Notes: generated from the letters alone by a model not told the origin. A stretch of DNA of 35,985 bases from Cellulosimicrobium sp. CUA-896 (GCF_001942335.1 NZ_MKKH01000029.1:1-35985); one strand, 5' to 3'; shown: positions 1-10,701, counted from the stretch's first letter. Translations and numbers: made by a program.

Positions 1-691
1 CAGGTCAGACGTGAGCCCCGACGAGCCGCGCGACGGGCGGCCCCGCGGGGTCGGTGCTGCTCCGCCGTCGCGCGACGCGGGTCGCGGCGGTGCTGCTCCG
101 CCGTCGCGCGACGCGGGGTCGCGCCGGCGCGGCCGCCGAGGACGAGCGGGCGTCGTGCCGCGACCACCACGGTCGCGAGCGCGACCTGCCGCGGGGTCAG
201 CCAGGCGAGGAAGCGTTCGAGCGCTCGCTCCCCCCGTGCCAGCACGACGGCGAGGACGAGGGTCGCGACGGCGTGCGCCGAGACCATCCATGCCCCGGCG
301 GCCACCGGCCCGAGGTGCGCGGACGACGCGAGGACCGTCGCGGCGTCGGGCACGGGGCTCGCCGCGGTGCAGGCGAGCGGCGATCCGTGGGCGGCGTGAC
401 CCGACGCGCGCCGGCGACGCACACGGCCGCGCCGTGCCCGAGCGTGTCGAGCGCGACGTGCAGCGCCAGCTGAGCGCCGCCCAGCAGCGCGACGAGGCGC
501 GGTGCCGTGAACCGTGCGCGTGCGGCGAGCACGGTGCCCGCGAGCGTGAGCGCGCCGAGCGCCGCGAGGACCAGCGGGTCGGGCAGGTGACCACCCGCGA
601 CCGCGTGCGCGCCCGCCGTCAGCGCCAGCACGAGGGTCGCCACGAGCGCTGCGCGCGCGAGGCGCAGCGGTCCGGCGACAGGAGTGGGCAC
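1..691 (-). CDS. Membrane protein, partial at left edge, one frameshift
   Basis: The GTG at 689-691 opens a protein with three N-terminal hydrophobic segments (for example LVATLVLALTAGAHAV) and a His/Ala-rich loop. After about residue 97 this frame turns into Arg/Pro-rich noise, while the next frame continues sensibly (GHAAHGSPLACTAASPVPDA, then another membrane segment near ATLVLAVVLA). Adding one base to the CCC run at 400-402 joins the two. The tail is Arg-rich, contains a 36-bp tandem duplication, and runs off the window without a visible stop. The gene starts 23 bp after the stop of the upstream membrane protein, so the pair is probably co-transcribed. I do not recognise the family with confidence; similar small polytopic proteins often sit near copper-handling or DUF1775 genes, but nothing here shows that. 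Confidence 0.55.
53..116. repeat. 36-bp tandem duplication
   Basis: A 28-bp core beginning GGTGCTGCTCCGCCGTCGCG occurs at 53-80 and again, identically, at 89-116, a 36-bp period. The period is a multiple of three, so within the leftward membrane-protein gene it repeats 12 codons of the Arg-rich tail without shifting frame. Confidence 0.85.
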
Positions 692-714
692 CTCGCCAGC
701 CTAGCCCGCGCCGG

Positions 715-1410
715 TCACGCCGGGGCGCCGCCCGAGGGCCCGCCCGGGGAGACCTCCGTCTCGTCGGGCGCGCGCTCCGCGGGGACGGCGCCCGGGTAGC
801 CGCCGACCAGGGCGCGCGCGGGCAGGACGCGGTCCAGGCCCACGAGGACGAGGCCGAGCACGAGGAACCCGGCGCCGTAGAGCACCACGTTGACGAGCAG
901 CCCGGTCCAGCCGAGCGCGTCGAGGTCGACGAACCCGTACGGGTACTCGCTGCCGGGGCTGACGAACCCGCGGATCGTCGTGAACGCGAAGTACGCGAGC
1001 GGGTAGAGCAGCCACTGCGCCGCGGTGAGCCCGCGCAGGCGCCGGTGCGGGGTGAGGAGCAGGAAGTCGGCGACGACGGCGAGCGGCAGCACCTGGTGCT
1101 CGATCTGCCCGTCCGTGAGGCCGAGGAAGACGGCGGGCGCGGACGGGTCCTCGGGCGCGAGGACGAGCCAGGAGACCAGGCCGGTGATCGACGCGAACAG
1201 CGTGACCCCGCCGGTGAGCCAGGCCGGCGGCTGCGGGCGGCGCAGGATCGACGCGACGCCGGCCCACGCGAACGCGACCGCGACGAGGAAGCAGGTCTGG
1301 TTCGTGAAGTAGACGAGGCCGTCGACGTCGCCGTCGCGCCAGATCTGCCGCGTCCCGACGAGCGCGAGCACGACGAGGAACAGCCGGAACACCCCGACGA
1401 CGACGTGCAT
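715..1410 (-). CDS. Pr6Pr-like integral membrane protein
   Basis: This 231-residue protein has about six hydrophobic segments, beginning with HVVVGVFRLFLVVLALVG. It carries the conserved FTNQTC segment around residue 35, and a C-terminal half with GFVSPGSEYPYGF followed by two more membrane spans. The layout (FTNQS/T motif after the first helix, a YPY motif before the last spans) matches the actinobacterial Pr6Pr membrane family, whose biochemical role is unknown. The ATG at 1408-1410 follows an AGGGGG ribosome site. It is the first gene of a short leftward unit with the 1-691 gene and is divergent from the amidohydrolase. The charged Pro/Gly-rich tail is probably cytoplasmic. Confidence 0.75.
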   Translation of the reverse strand: MHVVVGVFRLFLVVLALVGTRQIWRDGDVDGLVYFTNQTCFLVAVAFAWAGVASILRRPQPPAWLTGGVTLFASITGLVSWLVLAPEDPSAPAVFLGLTDGQIEHQVLPLAVVADFLLLTPHRRLRGLTAAQWLLYPLAYFAFTTIRGFVSPGSEYPYGFVDLDALGWTGLLVNVVLYGAGFLVLGLVLVGLDRVLPARALVGGYPGAVPAERAPDETEVSPGGPSGGAPA

Positions 1411-1555
1411 GCGAGCCCCCTTGCGCGCGGTCCGTGACCCGTGGCGACAGGCGGAGGCGCGTCAGGCCACCGTCCCGCTCCCGGGAGGATAGCCCCGCGC
1501 CCCCGCCCGGCGCACCGCCCGACCCTTGCCCGGGGCGACTTGTCATGATGGGGGC

Positions 1556-2830
1556 ATGACGACCTCATCCAGCCCCGCCCGCACCGCTCCCCGCACGGCC
1601 CGCGGCACCGTCGCCGTCACGAACGGCTACGTCGTGCCCGTCGCGGCCGACCCGATCGAGAACGGCACGGTCCTCGTCGAGGACGGCGTCATCACCGCCG
1701 TCGGTGCGGACGTCGTCGTGCCCGACGGCGTGCGCACGATCGACGCGCGCGGCCGCTGGGTCCTGCCCGGCTTCGTCGAGGCCCACGCCCACATGGGTGT
1801 CATGGAGGAGGCCGAGGGCTGGGCCGGCAACGACACCAACGAGATGACGGACCCGAACGGGTCCGCGCTGCGCGCGCTCGACGGGATCAACGTCGAGGAC
1901 GAGGGCTTCCGGGACGCCCTCGTCGGCGGCGTGACCTCGGCCGTCGTGAAGCCCGGCTCGGGCAACCCCATCGGCGGGCAGACCGTCGCGATCAAGACCT
2001 GGGGCGGTCGGACGGTCGACGAGCAGGTGTTCCAGGAGTCCGTCTCCGTGAAGTCGGCGCTCGGCGAGAACCCCAAGCGCGTCTACGGCGACCAGAAGAA
2101 GCTGCCGTCGACGCGCCTCGGCGTCGCGAACGTCATCCGCCGCGCGTTCGTCGACGCGCAGAACTACGTCGCGCGCCGGGATGCCGCCGCGGCGAAGGGC
2201 GAGCCGTTCGACCGCGACCTCGGCAAGGAGACGCTCGCGCGCGTCCTCGCCGGCGAGCTGTACTGGGACCAGCACACGCACCGCGCGGACGACATCGCGA
2301 CGGCGCTGCGCCTGGCCGACGAGTTCGGGTACCGGCTCGTCGTCAACCACGGGACGGACGGCGCCGCGGTCGCCGACGTGCTCGCCGAGCGTGACGTCCC
2401 CGTCATCTTCGGGCCGATGTTCACGTCGCGCTCCAAGATCGAGCTGCGCGACCGGAGCATTGCCACCCTCGGCGTCCTCGCGCGCGCCGGCGTGCGCGTC
2501 GCGATCACCACGGACCACCCCGTCGTCCCGATCAACTTCCTCGTCCACCAGGCGTCGCTCGCCGTGAAGGAGGGCCTCGACCGCGACACCGCGCTGCGGG
2601 CGCTCACCGTGAACCCCGCGGCGATCCTCGGGCTCGACGACCGCGTCGGCTCGCTCGCGCCGGGCCTGCACGGCGACGTCGTCGTGTGGTCGGGCGACCC
2701 GCTCGACGTGACCGCGCGCGCCGAGCACGTGCTCATCACCGGCACCGAGGTCTACCGCTGGGACCACGCGGCGAACGACGGGCGCGGCGCGCCGCACGTC
2801 GTCGAGCGCGCGGAGCGCTTCACGCGCTGA
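1556..2830 (+). CDS. Amidohydrolase, imidazolonepropionase-like
   Basis: A 424-residue metal-dependent hydrolase of the amidohydrolase superfamily. The N-terminal strand domain (about 18-68) leads into the metal motif VEAHAHMG (H77, H79). Further candidate ligands are in QHTH (about 239-242), NHGTDG (about 264) and TTDHPV (Asp near 318), in family order. The C-terminal NPAAILGL and GDVVVW segments are the usual return to the small beta domain. The substrate cannot be read from the sequence; relatives act on cyclic amides and related C-N bonds and are mostly uncharacterised. I chose ATG 1556, next to a GGGG run, over an in-frame start at 1526 that adds ten non-conserved residues. It stands alone, divergent from the Pr6Pr gene, and probably is its own unit. 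Confidence 0.85.
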   Translation: MTTSSSPARTAPRTARGTVAVTNGYVVPVAADPIENGTVLVEDGVITAVGADVVVPDGVRTIDARGRWVLPGFVEAHAHMGVMEEAEGWAGNDTNEMTDPNGSALRALDGINVEDEGFRDALVGGVTSAVVKPGSGNPIGGQTVAIKTWGGRTVDEQVFQESVSVKSALGENPKRVYGDQKKLPSTRLGVANVIRRAFVDAQNYVARRDAAAAKGEPFDRDLGKETLARVLAGELYWDQHTHRADDIATALRLADEFGYRLVVNHGTDGAAVADVLAERDVPVIFGPMFTSRSKIELRDRSIATLGVLARAGVRVAITTDHPVVPINFLVHQASLAVKEGLDRDTALRALTVNPAAILGLDDRVGSLAPGLHGDVVVWSGDPLDVTARAEHVLITGTEVYRWDHAANDGRGAPHVVERAERFTR

Positions 2831-2970
2831 CGACCCGTCACGGCCGAGGGCGGGCGGGGCGACGACCCGCCGCCCGGCACCTCGCCACGGCCGCGCGCCG
2901 CCGCTCGACGCGTGTGACCCGCGCCACTACCGTTCCTCCTGGGCCGTCGCACCCGCGGGAGGGGACCGTC

Positions 2971-4529
2971 ATGGCCGAGCGCACGTCCCAGGAAGCCTCC
3001 ACCGACCCGTCGGACGCCGCCCCGGGCCGCGCGTCGAGGCGCGGCGCACGCGCACCGGCCGGAGCGATCACCGTCGGCTCGCTCGTCATGCTCAACGTCG
3101 CGGCGGTCGTGAGCCTGCGCGGCCTGCCCGCGGAGGCCGAGTACGGCCTCGCCTCGGCGTTCTACTACCTGCTGGCCGCCGTCTGCTTCCTCGGTCCGGT
3201 CGCGATCGTCGCCGCCGAGCTGGCGTCGACGTGGCCGCAGGAGGGCGGGATGTTCCGCTGGGTCGGCGAGGCGTTCGGCAGCCGGTGGGGGTTCCTCGCG
3301 ATCGCGATGGTGTTCGTCGAGGGCTGCATCTGGTTCCCCACGGCGCTGACGTTCGCGGCCGTGACCCTCGCCTACACGGGACCGGACGCGCGGTTCGACG
3401 AGCGCGTCGCCGACGACCGGTTCTTCGTGCTCCTCGTGGTGCTCGCGGTGTTCTGGGCGGCGACGCTCATCGCCCTGCGCGGGGCGTCGGCGTTCGCGCG
3501 CACCGCGCGCTGGGGCGGGATCGTCGGCACGCTGGTCCCGGCGGCGCTGCTCGTCGGCCTCGGCGCGGCCTACCTGCTCAGCGGCGAGCCGTCGCAGGTG
3601 CCGCTCACGTGGGGCGCGTTCGTCCCCGACCTCACGCACCTGGACAACGTCGTCCTCGCGGCGGGGATCTTCCTGTTCTACGCGGGCATCGAGGTCAACG
3701 CCGTGCACGTCGGCGCGATCCGGCACCCCGAGCGCACGTACCCGGTGGCGATCGCCGTCGCGGCGCTCGTCGCCGTCGTCGTGCTCACGCTCGGGACGCT
3801 GACGATCGCCGTCGTCGTGCCGCAGGAGGACATCAGCCTCACCGCGAGCCTGCTCACCGCGTTCGACCACCTGCTCACCTGGGCCGGGGTGCCCTGGGCC
3901 GGGCCGGTCGTCGCCGCGATGCTCGCCGTCGGCGTGCTCGCGGGCGTCACCACGTGGGTGGCCGGACCCGCGACCGGGCTGCACGCGGTCGCCCGCGCCG
4001 GGTTCCTCCCCCGCTGGTTCCACCGCACGAACCGGCACGGCATGGCGTCGAGCATCCTGCTCGTCCAGGCGCTCGTCGTGACCGCCCTGTCGGCGATGTT
4101 CGTCGTGATGCCGTCGGTGCAGTCGGCCTACCAGCTCCTCAGCCAGCTCACGGTGATCCTCTACCTCGTCGCGTACCTGCTGATGTTCGCCGCGGTCCTC
4201 TCGCTGCGGCGCACCCAGCCCGACCGCCCGCGCCCCTACCGCGTGCCCGGCGGCCGGGTGGGCGTGCGGCTCGTGGGCGGGCTCGGTCTCGTGGCGTCGC
4301 TGCTCGCGCTCATCACGAGCTACGTGCCGCCGGGGCAGGTCGCCGTCGGGAGCCCGGTCGTCTACGTGGTGCTCCTCGTCGTGCTGTCGGTGCTGTTCGT
4401 CGCCCTGCCCGTGCTCGTCTACCGCGCGCGCGTCCCGCGTGGCGGGACGCCACGTCGACCTTCGCGCCCTTCACGTGGCAGGAGGACGGCGCACCGGCGG
4501 ACCGGCCGCCGGGCGCGCCCCGGGCCTGA
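2971..4529 (+). CDS. APC-superfamily amino acid permease (frameshift near C-terminus)
   Basis: A permease of about 519 residues after repair, with 12 predicted membrane segments. The ATG at 2971 follows GGGAGGGGACC. Segment order and motifs such as EGGMFRWVGEAFG (consensus helix 2), FYAGIEVNAVHV (helix 6) and GPATGLHAVARAGFLP place it near the glutamate:GABA antiporter/YjeM branch of the amino acid-polyamine-organocation family; the substrate is not determinable. The open frame continues past 4430 only as Arg-rich noise, whereas the -1 frame gives a natural ending (PAWRDATSTFAPFTWQEDG, stop at 4527-4529). One base is probably missing from the CGCGCGCG run at 4425-4440. It lies 140 bp after the amidohydrolase and converges on the HNH gene, leaving 8 bp between stops. 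Confidence 0.82.
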
Positions 4530-4537
4530 CGTCGCCG

Positions 4538-5544
4538 CTACTCGCAGCCGACGCCGTCGCCGTCGCCGTCGAGCTGCCGGCTGTACCCGGGCTCGCCGGC
4601 GCGGATCGGCGCCGCGCCCGCGGCACGAACCGCGGCGCAGCTCTCGTAGACGACGTCGGCGGGCCCGGGCTCCGGGACGGTCTCCGGGGCCGGGGCGGAC
4701 GCCGCAGGCGCGGGCTCCTCGGTCCGGGGCGCCGCGCCGTCCGCCGCGGCCGGCAGGGGTTCGTCGGGGCACGCACCGAGGACGCGAGCGATCGCGTCGT
4801 GCTCGGCCTGCGTGACCCACAGCCCGTAGCCGGCCTTCACGGCGACCTGGCGCGCGACGTACGCGCAGCGGAAGGGCTTGCTGGGCGGAAGCCACGTCGC
4901 GGCGTCGCCGTCGCCCTTGGCCTGGTTCGTCGGCCCGTCCACGGCGAGCAGGTTGAGCGGGTCGTTCGCGAACCGCTGCCTCGTCGCGGTGTCGAGCTGC
5001 TGCGCGCCCTTCTGCCACGCGTCGGACAGGGCCACGACGTGGTCGATCTGCACGGCCGTGGACGTGACGTTCCCCCGCTGGAACGCGATGGTCGTCGCGG
5101 TGTACGGGTCGTCGAGGATCCCCGTGACGACGACGCAGTCGTGCGTGCCGGGCTCGAACGTCTCGCCGGTGAGGTCGCGCGCGAGGACGTCGTTGCGCGT
5201 GTCGCAACCGTTGCGGTCGACGTCCGCCCAGGCGGGTCCGAACTGGTCGCGGTCGTACCCGGTCCTCGGCGCCCGCCCCTTGACCTCGAGCGTCGCGAGC
5301 GCGGCGAGCGCGGTCCCCGGGTCCGCCGCGGCCGGGTCTCCGCCCGCGTCGGGAGCGGGGTCCTGGGTCGCGGCGGCGCCGGAGCCGTCCGGTGCGGCGG
5401 TCGTCGGGTCGTCGGTGACGGCGCCGTTCGCGTCGTCAGCACCGCCGGCCGGTTCCGTCGTCGCGCACCCGGCCGCGCCGAGACGAGCGCGAGCCCGGCG
5501 AGCAGCACGGCCACGCCGCGCCCGACCGTCCTCGCTCTCGTCAT
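4538..5544 (-). CDS. Secreted HNH-family (DUF1524) lipoprotein with C-terminal excalibur domain (frameshift)
   Basis: After repair of one base this is about 335 residues. The ATG at 5542-5544 (or GTG 5547) opens a lipoprotein signal peptide ending in an A-A-G-C lipobox. The frame breaks just before the lipobox, at 5471-5482, where one base is missing from a GC run. The mature part has an Ala/Asp/Pro linker, then the actinobacterial DUF1524/GmrSD C-terminal-type HNH nuclease core: GYDRDQFGPAWADVDRNGCD, QIDHVVALSDAW, and LLAVDGPTNQAKGDGD. The C-terminus carries a short excalibur calcium-binding motif (YSRQLDGDGDGVGCE). Members are thought to be extracytoplasmic nucleases; activity is inferred. 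It sits convergent with the APC gene and divergent from the next lipoprotein. Confidence 0.88.
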
Positions 5545-5700
5545 CACCGCGTGCCCTTCTCGTCGTGCCGCGCGATGCCTGCTGCCAATACCCGCGGTGC
5601 CGTGTGCGCCGTCACCCTAGCCGAGCGGCACGCCGACGAGCCGCTCAGCCGCGCGCCCGGTCCCGTGGCGCGATCCGGCCGCGAGGTGGACCATCGACCT

Positions 5701-6105
5701 ATGCGCGCTGCTGGCCGCACGTCCCTCCTCGCCGCGACCGCGGGGACGCTGGCCGCCGCCCTGGCCGCGTGCACAGGCCCGGGGCCTGGCGAGAAGGACA
5801 CCGAGTACGCGTCGGTCGACGACCTGCACGCGTCCGCCACGACCGCCGGCCTCACGTGCTTCGACTACGTGCCCGTGGACTCCGCCGGGGAGCCGGTGGA
5901 GCTGGCCGAGTGCGACGGCGACACGCTCCTCGCCGTCTTCGACGAAACCGTCGACGAGGAGGAGTTCGTCGCCCTCCTGCCCCGCACGCCGGAGAGCGAG
6001 GAGGAGGCCGCGCTCGTCGGGCCGAACTGGGTGGTCGTCGGGGGCGTCGGCGACCTCATGGAGACGCAGGCCGGCATCGGCGGGGAGATGGACTCGGACC
6101 GCTGA
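5701..6105 (+). CDS. Small putative lipoprotein
   Basis: A 134-residue protein starting at ATG 5701 behind GAGGTGGA. A short basic stretch, an Ala-rich hydrophobic core and LAACTG form a convincing type II signal peptide with Cys near residue 24. The mature protein is acidic (Asp/Glu-rich), with two Cys (LTCFDYVP and LAECDG) that could pair outside the membrane. I do not recognise a named domain; similar short acidic lipoproteins with a C...C pair are common in this phylum and unassigned. It lies divergent from the HNH lipoprotein across 156 bp and converges on lysX with 32 bp between the stops. An in-frame start at 5551 would place an unlikely 50-residue extension before the signal peptide. 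Confidence 0.75.
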   Translation: MRAAGRTSLLAATAGTLAAALAACTGPGPGEKDTEYASVDDLHASATTAGLTCFDYVPVDSAGEPVELAECDGDTLLAVFDETVDEEEFVALLPRTPESEEEAALVGPNWVVVGGVGDLMETQAGIGGEMDSDR

Positions 6106-6137
6106 CCGGTGGACGCCGCGCCGCCGCGCGGACGTGG

Positions 6138-9100
6138 TCAGGAGCGCCGCTGCGGCTTCACGAACGGGAAGGCGAGCGTCTCCCGGATCGACGCCCCGAT
6201 GAGCATCATGTAGATCCGGTCGACCCCGAGCCCGAGGCCGCCCGTGGGCGGCATCGCGAACTCGAGCGCGTCGAGGAAGGCCTCGTCGACCTCCATCGCC
6301 TCCGGGTCGCCGGCCGCGGCGAGCAGCGACTGCTCGGTGAGGCGCCGGCGCTGGTCGACCGGATCGACGAGCTCGGAGTACGCGGTACCGAGCTCGGCGC
6401 CGAAGGCCACGAGGTCCCAGCGCTCGGCCAGACGGGGGTCACGCCGGTGGACCCGCGTGAGCGGCGACGTCTCGACCGGGAAGTCGGTGTAGAACGTCGG
6501 CTCGACGGTCTGCCCCTCGACGAGCCGGTCGTACATCTCGTTGACCACCGCGCCGTGCGTCTCGTCCTCGCCCACCTCGATGTCGTGCGCCGCGCACAGG
6601 CGGTGCAGCTCGCCCATGGGTGTGTCGGGGGTGACGTCGGCGCCGACGGCGCGCGAGACGGCGTCGTGCACGCTCACCACCGGCCACTCGCCGTCGAGCC
6701 GGACGTCGGTCCCGTCGGGGCGCCGCGACACGGCGTCCCCGTGGACGGCGACCGCGGCCGCGACGACGAGCTCGCGCGTGAGGTGGCGCATCGTCGTGTA
6801 GTCACCGAACGCCTGGTACGCCTCGAGCGACGTGAACTCGGGGTTGTGCGTCGCGTCCGCGCCCTCGTTGCGGAAGTTCCGCCCGAGCTCGAAGACGCGC
6901 TCGACCCCGCCGACGGCGAGCTGCTTGAGGAACAGCTCCGGCGCGATGCGCAGGTACAGGTCCATGTCGTAGGCGTGATGTGCGTGCGGAACGGACGGGC
7001 GTTCGCGCCGCCGTGGACGCGCTGGAGGATCGGCGTCTCGACCTCGATGAACGACCGCTCGACGAGCGCGGACCGCAGCGCGTGCACCGCGACGGAGCGC
7101 CCGCGCAGCGTCACGCTCGCCGTCGTGTCCAGCGCGAGGTCGACGTGCCGCAGGCGCATGCGCGTCTCCGGGTCCGACAGCCCGCGGAACTTGTCCGGCG
7201 GCGCCTTGAGGCACTTGGACGCCATGACCCAGGCGTCGGCGTGCACCGACAGCTCGCCGGTGCGGCTGCGCGCGACCGTGCCCGTGACGCTCACGTGGTC
7301 GGCCAGGTCGACGGCGCGCCGCCACAGCGCGACGTCCGCCGCGCCGTCGGCGGTCAGCAGGACCTGCCGCTCGACGTTCTCCTCGCGCAGCACCGCGAAG
7401 CACACGCCGCCGAGGTCGCGCAGCCGCACCACGCGACCGGACACCGCGACCGTCTGCCCGAGCAGGAGATCGTCGACGTCGGCGAGCCGGTGCGTGCGCG
7501 GCACCGTGACCGGGTACGCGGGCATCCCCGCCGCCGCCAGGACGTCGAGCTTCGCCCGGCGCGCGCGCTCCTGGTCGGTGAGCCGCGGCGTCGGCACGTC
7601 GAGGGCGAGCAGCGCGTCCTCCTGCTCGCGCACCGCGGCGGCGAGCGCCGTATCGGCCTCGGCCGACGACGACGTCGCCGCGCCCCGGGCCGACGTCCAC
7701 AGGGGCACGAACCCCTCCGCCTGGCCCGCCGCGAGCGTCACGGACGTCAGCTGGGCGGGTGCGGCGTAGCACAGGTACCGGGTGCGCCAACGGGGCTCGT
7801 ACTTCTGGTTCGACCGGTACAGGGAGTCGAGCTGCCACCAGCGCGACGCGACGAGGATGAGGCGGCGCAGGACCCGCTGCACGGGCGTCGCCGCGACCGA
7901 CTCGCCCTGCTCGATGATGCCGCGGAACATCGCGAAGTTGAGAGAGACGCGGTCGACGCCCATGCCCGGGCTCTCGCTCGCGAGCGTCGAGACCATGAGC
8001 TCGGTGACGCCCGGGGCGGCCTCGGGCGAGCGCCGCATGACGTCGAGCGAGACGCCCTTGCGCCCCCACGGCACGAACGTCAGCAGGCCGCGGACCTCGT
8101 CGTCGCGGTCGTGCGCGGTGACGACCAGCACGCGCGGGTCGCGCGGGCTGCCGAGGCGTTCGAGCGCCATGGAGAACCCGCGCTCCTCGCCGTGCCGCCA
8201 GCGGTCCGCCGCCTGCGCGAGCGCCGCGAGCTCGGCGGGCGGGATCTCGCGCTGGCGGCGCACCCGCACGGTGTACCCCTCGCGCGCGGGCCGCGCGACG
8301 GCGTGCCGCACGGGGCGCATCGAGGGCGCGGAGAGGTCGAACTCGCGCGTGACGACGACCGCCTCGTCGCCCATGACGAGGACGGCGAGCCCCGCGTCGC
8401 GGTAGGCGCGCGCACCGCGCTCGCTCGCGGAGACGACCGCCGGCGCCCAGCCGTGGCGGCGCGCGTGGACGAGGGTGCGCCCGACGGCGTCGTCCCACGA
8501 CGCCGGGTCGCCCACGGGGTCGCCCGCGGCGAGCAGCACGCCGCTCACGACGCGGTAGGAGACCGCGGCCCGCCCGTCCGCGGAGAAGACGGCGGAGCGG
8601 TCGTCGCGCGTCGCGAAGTACTCGAGCGAGTCGTCGCTCGGGTGCTCGAGGAGCAGACGGCGCACGGCGAGCTCCTCGTCGGGCGTGCGGGCGACGTCGC
8701 GCGGGCCGGCGCGCAGGAAGACGGCGACCGCCGCGAGGAGCCCGAGACCCGCGACGAGCCCGGCGACGAACGCGAGCCAGCCGGGCGCCGTGCCGTCGAC
8801 GGCGAACGGCTCCTCGTGCGGCGGGAGCCCGAGGGAGGAGCTCAGCGACCACGCGACCCGCTCCCCCACCGTGCCGAGCGTCGACGGCACGACCTGCAGG
8901 AGCGCCGTCGCGATCCCGGTGGCGAGCACGACGCCGAGGACCGCGACGAGCACGGCGAGCCCCCAGGCGCCACGGGCGATGCGCGCGGGGAAGGCGCGCC
9001 GCGCCGCGACCAGGACCACGACGAGCACGGCGCCGACGACCGCGGAGGCGTACGTCGTCCAGCGCACGTCCTCGACCACGCCCGCCGTGGGGTCGACGCG

Positions 9101-9501
9101 GTCGAGCACGAGCGCGAGGAGCACGACCAGCGCCGCGGGCAGCTGCCAGACGAGGACGACGAACCACAGCGCCGCGCGGCGCCGGCGCAGGAAGCCGCTG
9201 GCCACCAGGGCGACCACGACGGCGGAGAACACCGTCGGGTACGACGGCACGTTCGTGATCGACAGGACCTCGGCGACCGGTCGCTCCGAGTGCCGCGCGA
9301 CGGGCCGGAAGAGCAGCGCCAGCACGAGCCACGCGACGTAGAGCTGCAGCACGCGTGCGCCCCACCGCGCGACCGCGTCGGCCCAGGGGGCGCGAGCGAC
9401 GCGCCCTCGGCACCTGGGCCCGGCGGCGGCGGACCGCCGCGGGCGGTGGGTGCGGCGCCGCTCGGTTCCCGGACGGCCGTCTCCGTGTCCCTGGTGACCA
9501 T
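6138..9501 (-). CDS. lysX: Bifunctional lysylphosphatidylglycerol synthetase / lysine-tRNA ligase LysX (two frameshifts)
   Basis: After adding two bases this is about 1121 residues, close to mycobacterial LysX. The N-terminal half has a Pro-rich head, six or more membrane helices, then a GNAT-like lysyl-transferase region (for example [20 protein letters not shown] and NFAMFRG). The C-terminal half is a class II lysyl-tRNA synthetase: OB fold ([16 protein letters not shown]), motif 1 region, motif 2 with [11 protein letters not shown], motif 3 with [14 protein letters not shown]. LysX charges lysine and transfers it to phosphatidylglycerol, reducing membrane negative charge and giving resistance to cationic peptides. 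ATG 9499-9501 follows AAGGGGTCGGAG. The frame changes near 9385-9400 (one base missing before [10 protein letters not shown]) and near 6980-6990 (THI|NAYDMDL, probably AAC read as AC). Confidence 0.92.
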
Positions 9502-9581
9502 CTCCGACCCCTTCCCGAGCCGGCAGGCCTGCCGCGCGGCAGGGCGGGTGATCCTCCAGCCCGAAGGTACGCCGCCGGTCG

Positions 9582-9595
9582 CGGGAGCGCTCCCG
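9582..9595. promoter_or_regulatory. 14-bp perfect palindrome upstream of lysX
   Basis: CGGGAGCGCTCCCG is perfectly self-complementary. It lies about 80 bp upstream of the lysX start, in the 250-bp divergent gap with the oxidoreductase at 9752. It could be a protein-binding site or simply GC-rich chance; no promoter hexamers are clear beside it. Confidence 0.3.
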
Positions 9596-9751
9596 GAGCG
9601 CGTGACGTCGGCGTCCCACCACGCGGGGCCGGCATGACAGCACGTCGCCCGTGATGGAAGAGTGGAGGCGCCGGGCGACCGCCGGGCCGTCGCGGTCCGT
9701 CCGCGGCGTCGCGGCGTCCGGCGCCCCACGGGCGCGACGGGGGGAGGACCC

Positions 9752-10690
9752 ATGAGCACGACGGCGACCGTCGTCACCTACGACGCGTTCGGAGAACCCG
9801 ACGTCCTGCGCGTCACCACCGAGGACGTCGGCGACCCGGGCAGCGGTCAGGTGCGCGTCGCGAACCGCGTCGTAGGGGTCAACCCGGCGGACGCCAAGCG
9901 GCTCGCGGGCGCCTTCGGCGGGAGGCTGCCGGGCGTCCTCGGCTTCGAGGCCGCGGGCATCGTGGACGCCGTCGGCCCGGACGTCGCCGACCTCGCCCCC
10001 GGGGACGCGGTGGTGTGGCACGGCACGGGCGCGCAGCGGGCGCTCTCGCTCGTGCGCGCCGACCACGTGCGGCGCGTGCCGGAGACGGTGGCACCCGACC
10101 AGGCCGCCGTGCTGCCCGTCGCCGCGGCGACCGCGTTCTCCGCGCTCGTCCAGGCCGACGTCCGCGAGGGCGACGTCGTGCTGCTGCACGGCGCGAGCGG
10201 CGGTGTCGGCTCCGCGGCGGTGCAGGTCGCGCGGGCGCTCGGCGCGCGCGTCGTCGGGACCGCCTCCCCCGCGAACCACGACTACCTGCGCGGGCTGGGG
10301 GCGACGCCCGTGGCGCACGGACCCGGCCTCGTCGAGGCGGTCCGCGCCCTGCCCGACGGCCTCGACCGGGTGAGCGTCGTCGTCGACCTCGTGGGGACGC
10401 CGGAGACGGTCGCCGCGACCGCCGAGCTGCTCGGCGACCGCCTCACCGCGGTCGCGCCGGACGACCCGCCCGCCGCGGTGACGATCGTGAGCACGGACGC
10501 GTCGCGCGCCGCGGGGATCGCCGACAAGGTGGACGCGAAGGGTGCGCTCGACGAGGTGGTCGCGCTCGCGGAGGACGGGCGCCTGCGCACCGAGATCGCG
10601 CGCCGCTTCCCGCTCGCCGAGGCCGCGGAGGCGGTCCGTCTCGTCGCGTCGGGGCACGTGCGCGGCAAGGTCGTCCTCGACGTGCCCTGA
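9752..10690 (+). CDS. Zinc-independent quinone oxidoreductase-like MDR protein
   Basis: A 312-residue medium-chain dehydrogenase/reductase. The N-terminal GroES-like fold contains [12 protein letters not shown] and [12 protein letters not shown]. The NADPH-binding Rossmann segment is [20 protein letters not shown] at about residues 145-164, and the C-terminus has the family segment [10 protein letters not shown]. No catalytic or structural zinc cysteines are present, as in the QOR/zeta-crystallin branch, which reduces quinones or enones with NADPH. The physiological substrate is unknown. ATG 9752 follows a strong GGGGGAGGA site; an earlier in-frame start at 9662 only adds Arg-rich sequence. 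It is transcribed away from lysX. Confidence 0.85.
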   Translation: MSTTATVVTYDAFGEPDVLRVTTEDVGDPGSGQVRVANRVVGVNPADAKRLAGAFGGRLPGVLGFEAAGIVDAVGPDVADLAPGDAVVWHGTGAQRALSLVRADHVRRVPETVAPDQAAVLPVAAATAFSALVQADVREGDVVLLHGASGGVGSAAVQVARALGARVVGTASPANHDYLRGLGATPVAHGPGLVEAVRALPDGLDRVSVVVDLVGTPETVAATAELLGDRLTAVAPDDPPAAVTIVSTDASRAAGIADKVDAKGALDEVVALAEDGRLRTEIARRFPLAEAAEAVRLVASGHVRGKVVLDVP

Positions 10691-10701
10691 GCACGGCTTG
10701 T

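Noticed and set aside
53..116. CRISPR-like or phase-variable array
   Set aside because: There are only two copies, the spacer is 8 bp, and the period is a whole number of codons within a coding tail.
6980..9637. An 885-codon open frame on the plus strand opposite lysX
   Set aside because: It is antisense to the lysX coding sequence, has no domain, and contains the complement of conserved synthetase motifs.
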